A stretch of 64,000 nucleotides of DNA from Rathayibacter sp. VKM Ac-2759. GTDB taxonomy: Bacteria > Actinomycetota > Actinomycetes > Actinomycetales > Microbacteriaceae. Within the stretch, counting starts at the first letter, position 1; each line of letters starts with the position of its first letter. Positions 8,182 through 16,178 of this stretch are shown here, piece after piece. A model generated the notes under the pieces. That model saw only the letters and a program-made list of their open reading frames with translations, did no database searches and was not told the origin of the DNA. The stretch covers positions 1,922,001 through 1,986,000 of the forward strand of contig NZ_CP047176.1 in assembly GCF_009834225.1 (NCBI RefSeq), in the 5' to 3' direction. A program made the position numbers and the translations under genes.

Positions 8182-9120
8182 TCAGACCGTCGGGCTCGGG
8201 GGAGTAGAGCCCGCATCACGCGAGCGATCGCCCCGTGCGGCGTTCTGCCCGAAGGCCTGGCCGACGCCCTTGAGCGCCTCGGTCAGCTCGCTCGGCACGA
8301 CCCAGAGCTTGTTCGCGCTGCCCTCGGCGATCTTGGGCAGCGTCTGCAGGTACTGGTAGGCGAGGAGCTCGGCGTCGGGGCGTCCGTCGTGGATCGCCTG
8401 GAACACCGTGGTGATGGCCTTCGCCTCACCCTCCGCGCGCAGGACGGCGGCCTTGGCCTGACCCTCCGCCGCGAGGATGGCGGCCTGGCGCTGTCCCTCC
8501 GCGTTGAGGATCTGCGACTGCTTGGTGCCCTCAGCGGTGAGGATCACGGCGCGGCGGTCGCGCTCGGCGCGCATCTGCTTCTCCATCGAGTCCTGGATGG
8601 ACAGGGGCGGATCGATCGCCTTGAGCTCCACGCGTCCGACGCGGATGCCCCACTTGCCGGTGGCCTCGTCGAGGACGATGCGCAGCTGCCCGTTGATGTT
8701 GTCGCGGGAGGTCAGCGCCTCCTCGAGGTTCAGGCCGCCGACCACGTTGCGGAGGGTGGTCGTCGTCAGCTGCTCGACGGCACCGAGGTAGTTCGCGATC
8801 TCGTACGTCGCGGCGCGAGCGTCGTTGACCTGGAAGTAGACGACCGTGTCGATCGACACGACCAGGTTGTCCTCGGTGATGACCGGCTGCGGCGGGAAAG
8901 AAACGACCTGCTCGCGGAGGTCGATCAGCGGGCGGACCCGGTCGACGAAGGGCACGACGAGGTTCAGACCCGGCAGCAGCGTCTTGTGGTACTTGCCGAG
9001 CCGCTCGACGACTCCCGCGGTCGCCTGCGGGATGATCCGGATCGACCGGAAGAGGACGACCAGGACGAAGAGGACGATGACGGCGACGATCACCGTCGTC
9101 ACGATGGCGGAGGTGTTCAC
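8182..9120 (-). CDS. SPFH/Band 7 (stomatin-like) membrane-anchored protein
   Basis: 312 residues from a GTG that overlaps the stop of the NfeD-like gene upstream. An N-terminal membrane helix (IVTTVIVAVIVLFVLVVLF) is followed by the SPFH domain (GVVERLGKYHKTLLPGLNLVVPFVDRV to about residue 200) and a long Ala/Glu/Gln coiled-coil region with repeated AEGQ/AEGE units. This resembles bacterial paraslipin and QmcA. These proteins form scaffolds in membrane microdomains. The NfeD-SPFH pair is a well-known operon architecture. A longer frame exists upstream of the chosen start but is Arg-rich and lies inside the neighbour. Confidence 0.9.
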   Translation of the reverse strand: MNTSAIVTTVIVAVIVLFVLVVLFRSIRIIPQATAGVVERLGKYHKTLLPGLNLVVPFVDRVRPLIDLREQVVSFPPQPVITEDNLVVSIDTVVYFQVNDARAATYEIANYLGAVEQLTTTTLRNVVGGLNLEEALTSRDNINGQLRIVLDEATGKWGIRVGRVELKAIDPPLSIQDSMEKQMRAERDRRAVILTAEGTKQSQILNAEGQRQAAILAAEGQAKAAVLRAEGEAKAITTVFQAIHDGRPDAELLAYQYLQTLPKIAEGSANKLWVVPSELTEALKGVGQAFGQNAARGDRSRDAGSTPPSPTV

Positions 9121-9584
9121 GAGGAGCTCCTTTCGGCGGGGACGACGACAGCCGTCGCGCCTTCGATGGCGGTGACGACGACACGTTCGCCGACACCGAG
9201 CGGGCGGTTCTCGACGAGGGGGGACAGGCGGGCCGTCCACGTCTCGCCGTTGGCGAGCTTGACCTGGCCCGGGCCCGAGCCCGCGACGACGACGCTGCCC
9301 GCGAGGCCGAGCAGGGCGTCAGAGCCGGACGGCGTCGGATCGCCACCGCGCTTGAGGAGTCTCAGCAGCGGTGGGCGGACCGTGAACAGGAGCAGCGCTG
9401 CGAGGACGGCGGCGACCGGGACCTGCACCCAGAAGGGCGCCCCGACGAGACCGGCCAGGAGACCGCCGACACTGCCCACTGCGAGCATCAGGAAGGTGAA
9501 TTCGAGAGTGATCATCTCGACGATCACGAAGATCAGAATGAGCGCGAGCCAGAGGATCCACGCGTACTGGGTGACAGCATCCAT
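9117..9584 (-). CDS. NfeD-like membrane protein
   Basis: 155 residues with about four hydrophobic segments (WILWLALILIFVIVEMITL, FTFLMLAVGSVGGLLAGLVG, VQVPVAAVLAALLLFTV) and a C-terminal OB-fold domain (LLGLAGSVVV to ATAVVVPAE) typical of short NfeD proteins. It is translationally coupled to the stomatin-like gene (four-base overlap). NfeD proteins accompany SPFH proteins and are thought to organise them in the membrane. It lacks the N-terminal ClpP-like protease domain of long NfeDs. Confidence 0.9.
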   Translation of the reverse strand: MDAVTQYAWILWLALILIFVIVEMITLEFTFLMLAVGSVGGLLAGLVGAPFWVQVPVAAVLAALLLFTVRPPLLRLLKRGGDPTPSGSDALLGLAGSVVVAGSGPGQVKLANGETWTARLSPLVENRPLGVGERVVVTAIEGATAVVVPAERSSS

Positions 9585-9734
9585 TGCCGTTGCTCCTTCC
9601 CCACGATGAGCGCTCTCACGGTATCAAGGCCCCCCGTCAACGGGCTGGGAGGGGGTTGGTAGGGTTTCGTCGGGCCCTGGCGCCCGTCATCGTGCCCGAT
9701 CCGGCCCCGCGTCGGCGTCCTGGAGGATCTCCTC

Positions 9735-10499
9735 GTGTCCAACCCCCTCGCTCCCGGTTCGCTCGACGGCAAGCGCATCCTCGTGACCGGCTCGTCCCGC
9801 GGCATCGGCGCCGACACGATCCGCTACTTCGCCGAGGCCGGCGCGCGCGTCGTCGTCAACTACCGCTCGAAGGCGCCCCGCGCCACGAAGCTCGTCGACC
9901 AGATCACCGCCGCGGGCGGCTCAGCCTTCGCCGTGGGTGCCGACCTCACGGACACCGAGTCGCGCACGGCGCTCTTCGCGCGCATCGAGGAGGAGCTCGG
10001 CGGACTCGATGTCCTCGTGCTCAACGCCTCGGGCGGCATGGAGAGCAACATGGGGGAGGACTACGCGATGGTCCTCAACCGCGACTCCCAGGTCGCTACC
10101 CTCGAGGCGGCGCTCCCGCTCCTCGGCGCCGGATCCCGCATCGTCTTCGTGACGAGCCACCAGGCGCACTTCATCCGCACCACCCCGACCATGCCCGAGT
10201 ACGAGCCGGTCGCGCTGTCCAAGCGCGCCGGTGAGGACGCGCTGCGCTCGCGGATCGCGGAGCTCGCCGAGCGGGGCGTGGAGTTCGTCGTCGTCTCGGG
10301 CGACATGATCGAGGGCACGATCACCGCGACGCTGCTCGAGCGCTCGAACCCGGGCGCGATCAGCTCGCGCCGCGAGTCGGCCGGGAAGCTGTACAACGTG
10401 GGGGAGTTCGCGGCGGAGGTCGCTCTGGCCGCGGTCGAGCCGATCCCGGCGGACAACACGCGTCTCGTCGGCGACACGTCGGACTTCGCCGCGGAGTGA
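9735..10499 (+). CDS. short-chain dehydrogenase/reductase
   Basis: 254 residues, classical SDR fold. The cofactor motif is ILVTGSSRGIGADTIRYFAEAG (TGxxxGIG, residues about 16-30), followed by the NASGG segment replacing NAG and an unusual active-site region. The usual YxxxK is not obvious; the segment EYEPVALSKRAGEDALRSR supplies a Tyr and a Lys with altered spacing (YEPVALSK). The GTG start has a GGAGGA ribosome site seven bases upstream. The gene stands alone on the plus strand and is followed by a hairpin terminator. The substrate is unknown. It lies far from the polyketide cluster and there is no reason to assign it to that pathway. Confidence 0.85.
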   Translation: MSNPLAPGSLDGKRILVTGSSRGIGADTIRYFAEAGARVVVNYRSKAPRATKLVDQITAAGGSAFAVGADLTDTESRTALFARIEEELGGLDVLVLNASGGMESNMGEDYAMVLNRDSQVATLEAALPLLGAGSRIVFVTSHQAHFIRTTPTMPEYEPVALSKRAGEDALRSRIAELAERGVEFVVVSGDMIEGTITATLLERSNPGAISSRRESAGKLYNVGEFAAEVALAAVEPIPADNTRLVGDTSDFAAE

Positions 10500-10505
10500 C
10501 GGCGG

Positions 10506-10528
10506 CGGCTCGCGGAGCCGTCTTTCCT
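10506..10528 (+). terminator. hairpin terminator after the SDR gene
   Basis: A perfect six-base stem CGGCTC / GAGCCG with loop GCG, seven bases after the stop codon and followed by TCTTTCCT. It is short but well placed. Confidence 0.5.
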
Positions 10529-10733
10529 GAGTGTTCGCTGGACACGTCTGTGACCGCCGACCGCTGAACGGCTCGCGCGCTGACGCCGGTGGGACTCGCT
10601 GCGCGCGCTGCTCGATCAGCAGGTGAGCGGCGCCTGCGGAAGCCGCAGCGCAGAGACGCCTGGGCGAGCAGCCGGGCAGCAGGAATGCAGCCTGCGGGAC
10701 CGGCTCGATCAGCCGTCATCGGCGACGAAGCCG

Positions 10734-10761
10734 TTATCCGATAATGCACATTATGTCAGTT
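10734..10761. other. dif: dif-like XerC/XerD recombination site
   Basis: A 28-base site with dif architecture: 11-base left arm TTATCCGATAA, six-base centre TGCACA and 11-base right arm TTATGTCAGTT. Against E. coli dif the right arm matches at 8 of 11 positions and the left arm shares the inner ATAA; the inner core ATAATG-CA-CATTAT is a perfect inverted repeat. It stands out as an AT-rich island in a non-coding stretch. dif is where XerCD resolves chromosome dimers, usually near the terminus. Alternatives are a site used by an integrated element or a regulator's operator. No integrase or second copy was seen nearby. Confidence 0.6.
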
Positions 10762-10942
10762 CACTGTGCGGAAGATGCACGGACGGGCTCTCCTGCGACG
10801 AGTCAGCGAGTGGGACGCTCTCGACGGAGTGAAAGCCTCCTGCCGGGCCGTTCTTGCGTGGACGCGCGCGAACACGATGCCCCCACCGGCGCCGTGGAAG
10901 CTTCGCGCTCCTCGATCAGCGAGAGGACATAAGCTCGCACAC

Positions 10943-11485
10943 ATGGCAGCCGGCGCAGTGATGTACACCTTCGCGTTGCAGCTGGCTGATGTGGACCGCG
11001 GGGTCTACGAAGACATCACGCTGCGGGCCGCTCGGCACCCTTCCGAGACCGACGCGTACATGATGACGCGCGTGCTCGCGTACTGCCTCGAATACGTGGA
11101 GGGAATCACCTTCAGCGAGGGGATCTCGTCGACGGCGACCGAGCCGGCGGTGCTGGTCCGCGATCTCACCGGCAGGCTCACCACGTGGATCGAGGTGGGC
11201 GCGCCGGATGCCGAGCGACTGCACTTCGGGAGCAGGCTGGCCGACCGCACGACGGTCTACACGCATCGCAACCCGGAGAAGGTGATCGCGGCGTGGTCCG
11301 GCAAGCGCGTCCACCAGCTCGAGAAGATCACCGTGCAGAGCTTCGACCAGGGATTCCTGGATGCCGCGGTCGCGGTACTCGAGCGCCGCAACACGCTGAC
11401 CGTGTCGGTCGTCGAGGGGCAGCTGTATCTCGAGTTCAACGGCGTGACGTTGAACAGCGACATCCACGTGCATCAGCCGGGCTGA
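10943..11485 (+). CDS. YaeQ family protein
   Basis: 180 residues covering the YaeQ domain: MYTFALQLADVDRGVYED, LRAARHPSETDAYMMTRVLAYCLEY, ITFSEGISS, LTGRLTTWIEVGAPDAERL and the YTHR segment. YaeQ proteins have a fold related to PD-(D/E)XK nucleases; the biochemical role is unresolved. The ATG at 10943 is chosen because family similarity begins just after it. The frame remains open upstream to 10766 but that part is Arg-rich and crosses the region next to the dif-like site. An internal ATG at 10961 is also possible. The following small membrane gene starts 25 bases after the stop. Confidence 0.85.
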   Translation: MAAGAVMYTFALQLADVDRGVYEDITLRAARHPSETDAYMMTRVLAYCLEYVEGITFSEGISSTATEPAVLVRDLTGRLTTWIEVGAPDAERLHFGSRLADRTTVYTHRNPEKVIAAWSGKRVHQLEKITVQSFDQGFLDAAVAVLERRNTLTVSVVEGQLYLEFNGVTLNSDIHVHQPG

Positions 11486-11510
11486 GCCGGCGCCGAGTGT
11501 CACTGGGTTC

Positions 11511-11759
11511 GTGTCCAGAAGACCTGTCGCGAGCGTGCACGTCCGGGCGGTTGTGACCTGGCTGGCGATCTTTCCTCTGGTCACCATCGGGATGACGGTG
11601 CTGGCCCTCGTCGCCGACCAGTGGCCTCCTGTCTTGCGAGCCTTCGTCCTGACCGCCGTCGTGGTGCCGCTCGCCGTCTACCAGATCGTGCCGCGGCTGC
11701 TCGGACTGCACGGCCGGATCGTCGCCTTCCGCGGACGTCGCCGAGCGGCCCGTGGCTGA
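11511..11759 (+). CDS. small two-helix membrane protein
   Basis: 82 residues from a GTG. There are two hydrophobic helices (VVTWLAIFPLVTIGMTVLALV and AFVLTAVVVPLAVYQIVPRLL) and a basic C-terminal tail GRIVAFRGRRRAARG. The pattern of two helices with a positively charged cytoplasmic end is credible, and coding bias is normal for this genome. No clear ribosome site precedes the GTG, so the start is uncertain. No known domain is recognised. It may share a transcript with the YaeQ gene. Confidence 0.5.
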   Translation: MSRRPVASVHVRAVVTWLAIFPLVTIGMTVLALVADQWPPVLRAFVLTAVVVPLAVYQIVPRLLGLHGRIVAFRGRRRAARG

Positions 11760-11941
11760 AGTCGGACGCTGACGGCTCCGGGTGCTGGGGGGCTCGAGGT
11801 CTCTGCTGGCGATCCTCACGCAGATCGGAGCCGTGCCGGACCCGGCAGCGAGCTAGCCGCGGTCCGAGCACCGGCGCTCAGCTCGAGCTGCGCTGGATCA
11901 GGATCGGCCCACCCGGCCGGACGGCGGCGTGCCTCCCCTGC

Positions 11942-12586
11942 TCAGGGTGTCGCGCGACGGTGCTCGAGCTCCAGCACCGCCGCCTGGGTGCGCCGCTCGA
12001 GGCCGAGCTTGGCGAGGAGGCTCGAGACGTAGTTCTTGACGGTCTTCTCGGCGAGGCCGAGCTCGACGCCGATCTGCCGGTTCGTCATCCCCTCGGCGAT
12101 GTGCCCGAGGATCTGCCGTTCGCGGAGGCCGAGCCCGGCGAGGCGCGGGTCGGTCGACTGCGTGTCGGTCAGCGCGGTGGTGGCGGCTCGTCGGAGGGTC
12201 GGATCGAGGAGGCGGCGGCCGGCGGCCACGGCGCGCACCGCGTCGACCAGTCCTGTCCCGCGGATGTCCTTGAGCACGTATCCGGCGGCGCCGGCGAGGA
12301 CCGCGGCGTAGACCGCCTCCTCGTCGTCGTAGGCGGTGAGCATGATGCACTGCACTCCCCCGACGTTCTGGAGCACGTCGCGGCAGACGTCGATGCCGCT
12401 GCCGTCGGGGAGGCGCACATCGAGCAGCGCGATCGCAGGGCGGACCGCCCGGATGCGGGTCATCGCCTGCGCAGCGGTGCCGGCCTCCCCCACGACCTCG
12501 ATGTCGTCGTTCGCCGAGAGCAGGTCGGACACCCCGCGGCGGACGATCTCGTGGTCGTCGAGGAGGAAGACGGTGATCGGTGTCAT
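11942..12586 (-). CDS. devR: DevR/DosR-like response regulator
   Basis: 214 residues, NarL/FixJ type. The receiver has the acidic pair D10-D11, the phospho-acceptor D56 (LLDVRLPD), T84 and K106 (GYVLKD). The C-terminal LuxR-type HTH carries LAEKTVKNYVSSLLAKLG then LERRTQAAV, near-identical to my memory of the recognition helix and dimer region of mycobacterial DevR (DosR), including the Lys and Asn residues that contact DNA. DosR activates the hypoxia/NO dormancy regulon. Its start overlaps the kinase stop (ATGA), giving a kinase-regulator operon. Palindromes matching the DosR core occur in many nearby promoters, supporting a local regulon. That this protein binds them is inferred. Confidence 0.9.
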   Translation of the reverse strand: MTPITVFLLDDHEIVRRGVSDLLSANDDIEVVGEAGTAAQAMTRIRAVRPAIALLDVRLPDGSGIDVCRDVLQNVGGVQCIMLTAYDDEEAVYAAVLAGAAGYVLKDIRGTGLVDAVRAVAAGRRLLDPTLRRAATTALTDTQSTDPRLAGLGLRERQILGHIAEGMTNRQIGVELGLAEKTVKNYVSSLLAKLGLERRTQAAVLELEHRRATP

Positions 12587-14334
12587 CTCGGGGATCCGTT
12601 CGGTGGGAGGGGGGCGGCGAGGGGCGCGCTCCAGCGGATCGTCGTGCCGGAGGGGTCCGTCTCGATCGAGAGGGACCCCTCCCGACGGTCCGCCCGGTCG
12701 GCCATGTTCTGGAGCCCGCTGCGGCGAGTCGAATCGCGGGGCATCCCGTGGCCGTCGTCGCTCACCTCGAGGTGCACGGCGTCCTCGGCCAGCGAGACGG
12801 AGACGCGGGCGCTCCCGGCGTCGGCGTGGCGGGCGATGTTGGTGAGCGCCTCCCGCGCGACCGCGACGACGTCGTCGGCGAGCGAGCCGCGCACGAGCAG
12901 ATCGAGAGGACCGGAGAAGGCGATCGCCGGGGTCGAGGAGAGCCCGGTCGCGCCCGGCTCGGCGAGGGCGAGGAGGCGCTGGCGCAGCGACTCCCCCGCC
13001 TGGTGCCCGCGAGAGCTGAGGGCGAAGATCGCAGTGCGGATCTGCGCGATGCTGCGGTCCAGCCGGTCGACGGCCCGGAGCACCCGCGCCGCGGAGGCGG
13101 GCGGCAGCACGGACGTGGCGTTCTGCAGGTCGAGCCCCGTGGCGAACAGCTCCTGGATCACGTGGTCGTGCAGATCGCGGGCGATGCGTCCGCGATCCTC
13201 CAGGACCAGCATCCGCTGCTGGGCGGAGCGGGCCGAGGCGAGCTCCATCGCGACCGTCACCTGTCCGGCGAGGTCCGCGGCCCGGTCGACGTCGGAGGGC
13301 CGGTACACGGGCCGGCCCGGGGCCCGGGCGATGAAGAGGACGCCGAGCCGGCGGTCCTCGGCGCGCAGGGGCAGGGCCATCACCGAGCCGATGTTCCTCC
13401 CCGTCCAGAGCGGTTCGTCGGTGGTGAGCCGCGCATCGGCGAGGGGGTCGAGGAGTGTCGGCTGACCCGACTCGAGGACGGTCGCGGCGAGGCTGTGGGC
13501 GTCGAGTCGGGTCCCCTCGACGCTCTCCGCGCCGAGGCCGCGCGCCACCGCCACGACGAGTCCGTCGATCGGCCCCGCCGCGGCGTCGTCCGGGTTCTCG
13601 GGAAGGACCAGCGACACCAGGTCGGCGGCCGCCACCTCGCGGATCCGGTCGGCCAGGCCACCCAGCCGGTCGACCTCGTCGAGCGAGAGGACGCGGGCGG
13701 TCAGATCCGCCGACGCGGCCATCCAGGCCTCCCTCTCCCGCGTCTCGTCGAAGAGGCGGGCGTTCTCGATCGCGATGCCGGCGGTCGCGGCGAGCGCCAC
13801 CACGAGCTCCTCGTCCTCGGCACTGAACGCGCCGTGACGCGACTCGGTCAGGTAGAGGTTGCCGAAGACCTCGTCGCGGACGCGGATCGGCACCCCGAGG
13901 AAGGACTCCATGACGGGGTGGTGAGCCGGGAACCCCGCGGAACCGGGACTCCCGGCGAGGTGCGCGCGACGGATGGGCCGCGGATCGTCGATCAGCGCTC
14001 CGAGGAGCCCGTGGCCCTCGGGCAGGTGACCGATCTCCTCCACCGCCGCCGGATCCATCCCCACGTGGATGAACTGCTCGAGCCCGCCGTGGGGAGAGAT
14101 CACTCCGAGAGCGCCGTAGCGGGCGCCGACGAGGACGACGGCGGCCTCGGCGATGCGGCGCAGAACGACGGGGAGGTCGATCTGCTCGACCACGGAGGCG
14201 TTCGCATGCAGGAGGGCGCGCAAGCGCTCCTCCGTGCCCACCGGACCGCCGGGGGACGGCGGAGCGGAAGCACGGAGCGGCGCGTCGGGCGACGTCGGCG
14301 GATCGTCTGCAGCCACGAGGGCCTCCCAGGTCAC
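12583..14334 (-). CDS. devS: DevS/DosS-like soluble GAF-GAF sensor histidine kinase
   Basis: 583 residues with no membrane helix. GAF-A (about 55-195) contains GFPAHHPVMESFLGVPIRVR then DEVFGNLYLTE, strongly resembling the haem-binding GAF of DosS/DosT; H138 or H139 corresponds to the proximal haem ligand. GAF-B spans about 215-365. The HisKA_3 box has phospho-acceptor H389 in RIARDLHDHVIQELFATG. The ATPase domain has EALTNIARHA and DDGHGMP. In mycobacteria this architecture senses O2, NO and CO through haem. The GTG start is the first in frame that leaves the upstream promoter region free. It is coupled to devR. Haem binding is inferred from sequence only. Confidence 0.88.
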   Translation of the reverse strand: MTWEALVAADDPPTSPDAPLRASAPPSPGGPVGTEERLRALLHANASVVEQIDLPVVLRRIAEAAVVLVGARYGALGVISPHGGLEQFIHVGMDPAAVEEIGHLPEGHGLLGALIDDPRPIRRAHLAGSPGSAGFPAHHPVMESFLGVPIRVRDEVFGNLYLTESRHGAFSAEDEELVVALAATAGIAIENARLFDETREREAWMAASADLTARVLSLDEVDRLGGLADRIREVAAADLVSLVLPENPDDAAAGPIDGLVVAVARGLGAESVEGTRLDAHSLAATVLESGQPTLLDPLADARLTTDEPLWTGRNIGSVMALPLRAEDRRLGVLFIARAPGRPVYRPSDVDRAADLAGQVTVAMELASARSAQQRMLVLEDRGRIARDLHDHVIQELFATGLDLQNATSVLPPASAARVLRAVDRLDRSIAQIRTAIFALSSRGHQAGESLRQRLLALAEPGATGLSSTPAIAFSGPLDLLVRGSLADDVVAVAREALTNIARHADAGSARVSVSLAEDAVHLEVSDDGHGMPRDSTRRSGLQNMADRADRREGSLSIETDPSGTTIRWSAPLAAPLPPNGSPR

Positions 14335-14363
14335 GGGCGATGCTACTCCCGCGCGGCGTCGAC

Positions 14364-14377
14364 GGGACCTTCGCCTC
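14364..14377. promoter_or_regulatory. candidate DevR-type box (devS / USP divergent promoter)
   Basis: GGGAC-CTTC-GCCTC in the 90-base gap between devS and the divergent stress-protein gene. The left half-site is perfect and the right half has two mismatches to GGGAC-N4-GTCCC. It could support autoregulation of devSR. Confidence 0.4.
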
Positions 14378-14424
14378 TGCATCCCGTCGACACCGCGGCG
14401 CAGGCTGACGGGAGGGAGGGCGCC

Positions 14425-15240
14425 ATGACACCCCATCTCCTCGTAGGAGTCGACGGGTCGAGCCCGAGCCGGGCGGCGGCGCGCTGGGCGGGCGAGCGCG
14501 CCGCCGCTCTCGGACGGGGCGTCCTCCTCCTGCACGTGCTCGACGACGAGTGGGGCGGGGTCGGGCACGACGTCGCCGAGGATCTGCAGCGCCGTGCGGA
14601 GGCGACCCTGGAGGAGGAGCGCGGACGTCTGCTCGCGCTCCACCCCGGACTCGCGGTGGAGGTGCGCTCGGTGCACGGGAACCCGATGGACGAGCTGGCC
14701 GAGTGCTCGCGTTCCGCAGCGATGGTCGTGGTCGGCACGCATCGGACCGGTTTCGTCCGAGGCCGGGTCGTCGGCTCCCGGAGCCTGCAGCTCGCGGCGG
14801 CGGCCGACGTCCCCGTCGCAGTCGTTCCGGAGCTGCTCGGCCGCCACCGCCACGGCGTGGTCGTCGGCCTGGACGAGAGTGCGGCGTCCCGCGCCGCGCT
14901 CGAGTTCGCCCTCGACGAGTGCCTCCGCGCACGCGGGGAGCTGACCCTCCTGCGTGCCGAGCCGAGGGACGCACCGAGCGGCGACCTGGTCTCCGACCCC
15001 GTCCTGCTCGCGGCCGTCGCGACCGCGCGGGCGGAGCTCCCCGACGGTGTGTTCCTCCGCGCCCGGCTGACACGACGCGATCCCGCCGAATCACTGCTCG
15101 ACGCGGGCCGCGGAGCGGACATCCTGGTCGTCGGCAGCTCCCGGCGCGTCGGAGCCGCGCGGTGGACGCTCGGTCATGTGAGCCACGACGTCCTCCTGAA
15201 CCTCACCGGACCGACGGTGGTCGTCCACGCTCCGCAGTGA
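14425..15240 (+). CDS. tandem universal stress protein (UspA-type)
   Basis: 271 residues, two UspA domains (about 1-137 and 140-271). Each begins with the beta-strand/Asp signature (LLVGVDGSSPSRAAARWA; GVVVGLDESAASRAALEFA) and ends in a valine-rich strand (DVPVAVVPE; GPTVVVHAP). The glycine loops before the last strand (VVVGTHRTG and LVVGSSRRVG) resemble ATP-binding loops, although the second lacks part of the G-x2-G-x9-G(S/T) pattern. Tandem USPs of this type are prominent members of the mycobacterial DosR regulon. The ATG has a strong GGGAGGGAGG ribosome site. The gene is divergent from devS and convergent with the next stress-protein gene. Confidence 0.9.
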   Translation: MTPHLLVGVDGSSPSRAAARWAGERAAALGRGVLLLHVLDDEWGGVGHDVAEDLQRRAEATLEEERGRLLALHPGLAVEVRSVHGNPMDELAECSRSAAMVVVGTHRTGFVRGRVVGSRSLQLAAAADVPVAVVPELLGRHRHGVVVGLDESAASRAALEFALDECLRARGELTLLRAEPRDAPSGDLVSDPVLLAAVATARAELPDGVFLRARLTRRDPAESLLDAGRGADILVVGSSRRVGAARWTLGHVSHDVLLNLTGPTVVVHAPQ

Positions 15241-15246
15241 CCCGGG

Positions 15247-15261
15247 CGCGGGCCTCCCGCG
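15247..15261. terminator. small hairpin between convergent USP genes
   Basis: A stem CGCGGG / CCCGCG with loop CCT lies just after the plus-strand stop, in a 35-base convergent gap. It is short and has no T-run, so it is only a possible terminator. Confidence 0.3.
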
Positions 15262-15275
15262 GTCGGCGGCAGCGG

Positions 15276-16178
15276 TCACCTGCTCGCGAGCTCGGCGGGG
15301 GCACTCGCACGATCCCGGCCGTGCCGGCCCTCGGCGGGCACCACGAGGACCGGACGGAAGGCGCCCAGCACCACGTCGTGGCTGACGGAGCCGAGCATCA
15401 GCCGCTTCAGGCCTGTCCGCCCGCCGGCCCCGACCACGACGAGCCCCGCCCCGGGGTCGGCCTCGACGAGCACCGCCGCCGGTTCGCCCCTCAGCAGATC
15501 ACTCCGGACCTCGAGCCCGGGGTGCGCGAGGCGCACGGCGGCGACGGCCTCGTCGAGGACTCTCCGGTGCGCGCGGCGGAGCGCCGTCAGCGTCTCGGGA
15601 TCGATCGCGGAGGAGTCGTCGGGCAGCAGGGGCTCCTGCCAGACGTGGACGAGGTGGAGGACCTCCCTGCGCCGGGACGCCTCCCGCGCCGCGAGGTCCA
15701 GCGCCGTCGAGACGCCGGGAGAGTCGTCGACGCCCACGACGACCCGGCCGGGAGGCAGGGACTGAGCCGCCTCCGGGACGACGGCGAGGGGACCGCGCGT
15801 CGCACCGGCGAGGCGGACGCCGAGCGACCAGCCGAAGCGCGGGAGGAAGCCGCCCCGATCGTGAGTGCCGAGGACGAGCAGCGTGTCGGGGGCGCTCTCC
15901 GAGCACAGCACGGTGATCAGATCGCCGAGGACCACCCGGGCCGAGATGCGGGCGTTCGGAGTGGACTCCCGGGCTGCGGCGGCCGCTCGCTCCACCGCGG
16001 CTCGTGCGTTCGAGATCAGGGCGGCATCGACGGTCAGACCGGGAGCCGTGCGGGTCTCGTCGAGGACGGCGACCAGGGCGACGTCGCCCTGCGGATCACG
16101 GTCCAGAGCCCAGCGGAGCGCCGCGCGTCCGGGGCCGGTGTCCTCCCACGCGACGACGGTCCGGACGATGCCGGTCAT
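15276..16178 (-). CDS. tandem universal stress protein
   Basis: 300 residues with two UspA domains. Domain 1 starts TVVAWEDTGPGRAALRWALDRD and lacks the usual VGVDGS. Domain 2 starts GRVVVGVDDSPGVSTALDLA and keeps an ATP-type loop (VVVGAGGRTGLKRLMLGSVSHDVV, with the G-x2-G-x9-GS pattern). One domain probably binds ATP and the other is degenerate. The C-terminus ends in a short basic tail. It overlaps the next gene by one base (ATGA), so the two minus-strand USP genes form an operon transcribed from near 17.1 kb. Confidence 0.9.
   Translation of the reverse strand: MTGIVRTVVAWEDTGPGRAALRWALDRDPQGDVALVAVLDETRTAPGLTVDAALISNARAAVERAAAAARESTPNARISARVVLGDLITVLCSESAPDTLLVLGTHDRGGFLPRFGWSLGVRLAGATRGPLAVVPEAAQSLPPGRVVVGVDDSPGVSTALDLAAREASRRREVLHLVHVWQEPLLPDDSSAIDPETLTALRRAHRRVLDEAVAAVRLAHPGLEVRSDLLRGEPAAVLVEADPGAGLVVVGAGGRTGLKRLMLGSVSHDVVLGAFRPVLVVPAEGRHGRDRASAPAELASR

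Larger units (their letters stand above)
10500..10942. other. non-coding stretch carrying a dif-like site
   Basis: No convincing gene was found on either strand. Open frames here are short, Arg-rich and lack ribosome sites. The stretch holds the SDR terminator at its left end, an imperfect inverted repeat CTGCT/AGCAG near 10608-10622, and the dif-like site at 10734-10761, which is conspicuously AT-rich for this genome. The right end is the upstream region of the YaeQ gene. Confidence 0.6.

Noticed and set aside
10766..10942. Upstream extension of the YaeQ reading frame
   Set aside because: The extension is Arg-rich, not part of the family and starts only five bases beyond the dif-like site; the ATG at 10943 fits better.
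11772..11834. Nine-base inverted repeat ACGGCTCCG / CGGAGCCGT after the small membrane gene
   Set aside because: The loop is about 45 bases and there is no T-run, so a terminator call is not justified; CAGCTCGAGCTG at 11879 is likewise left unassigned.
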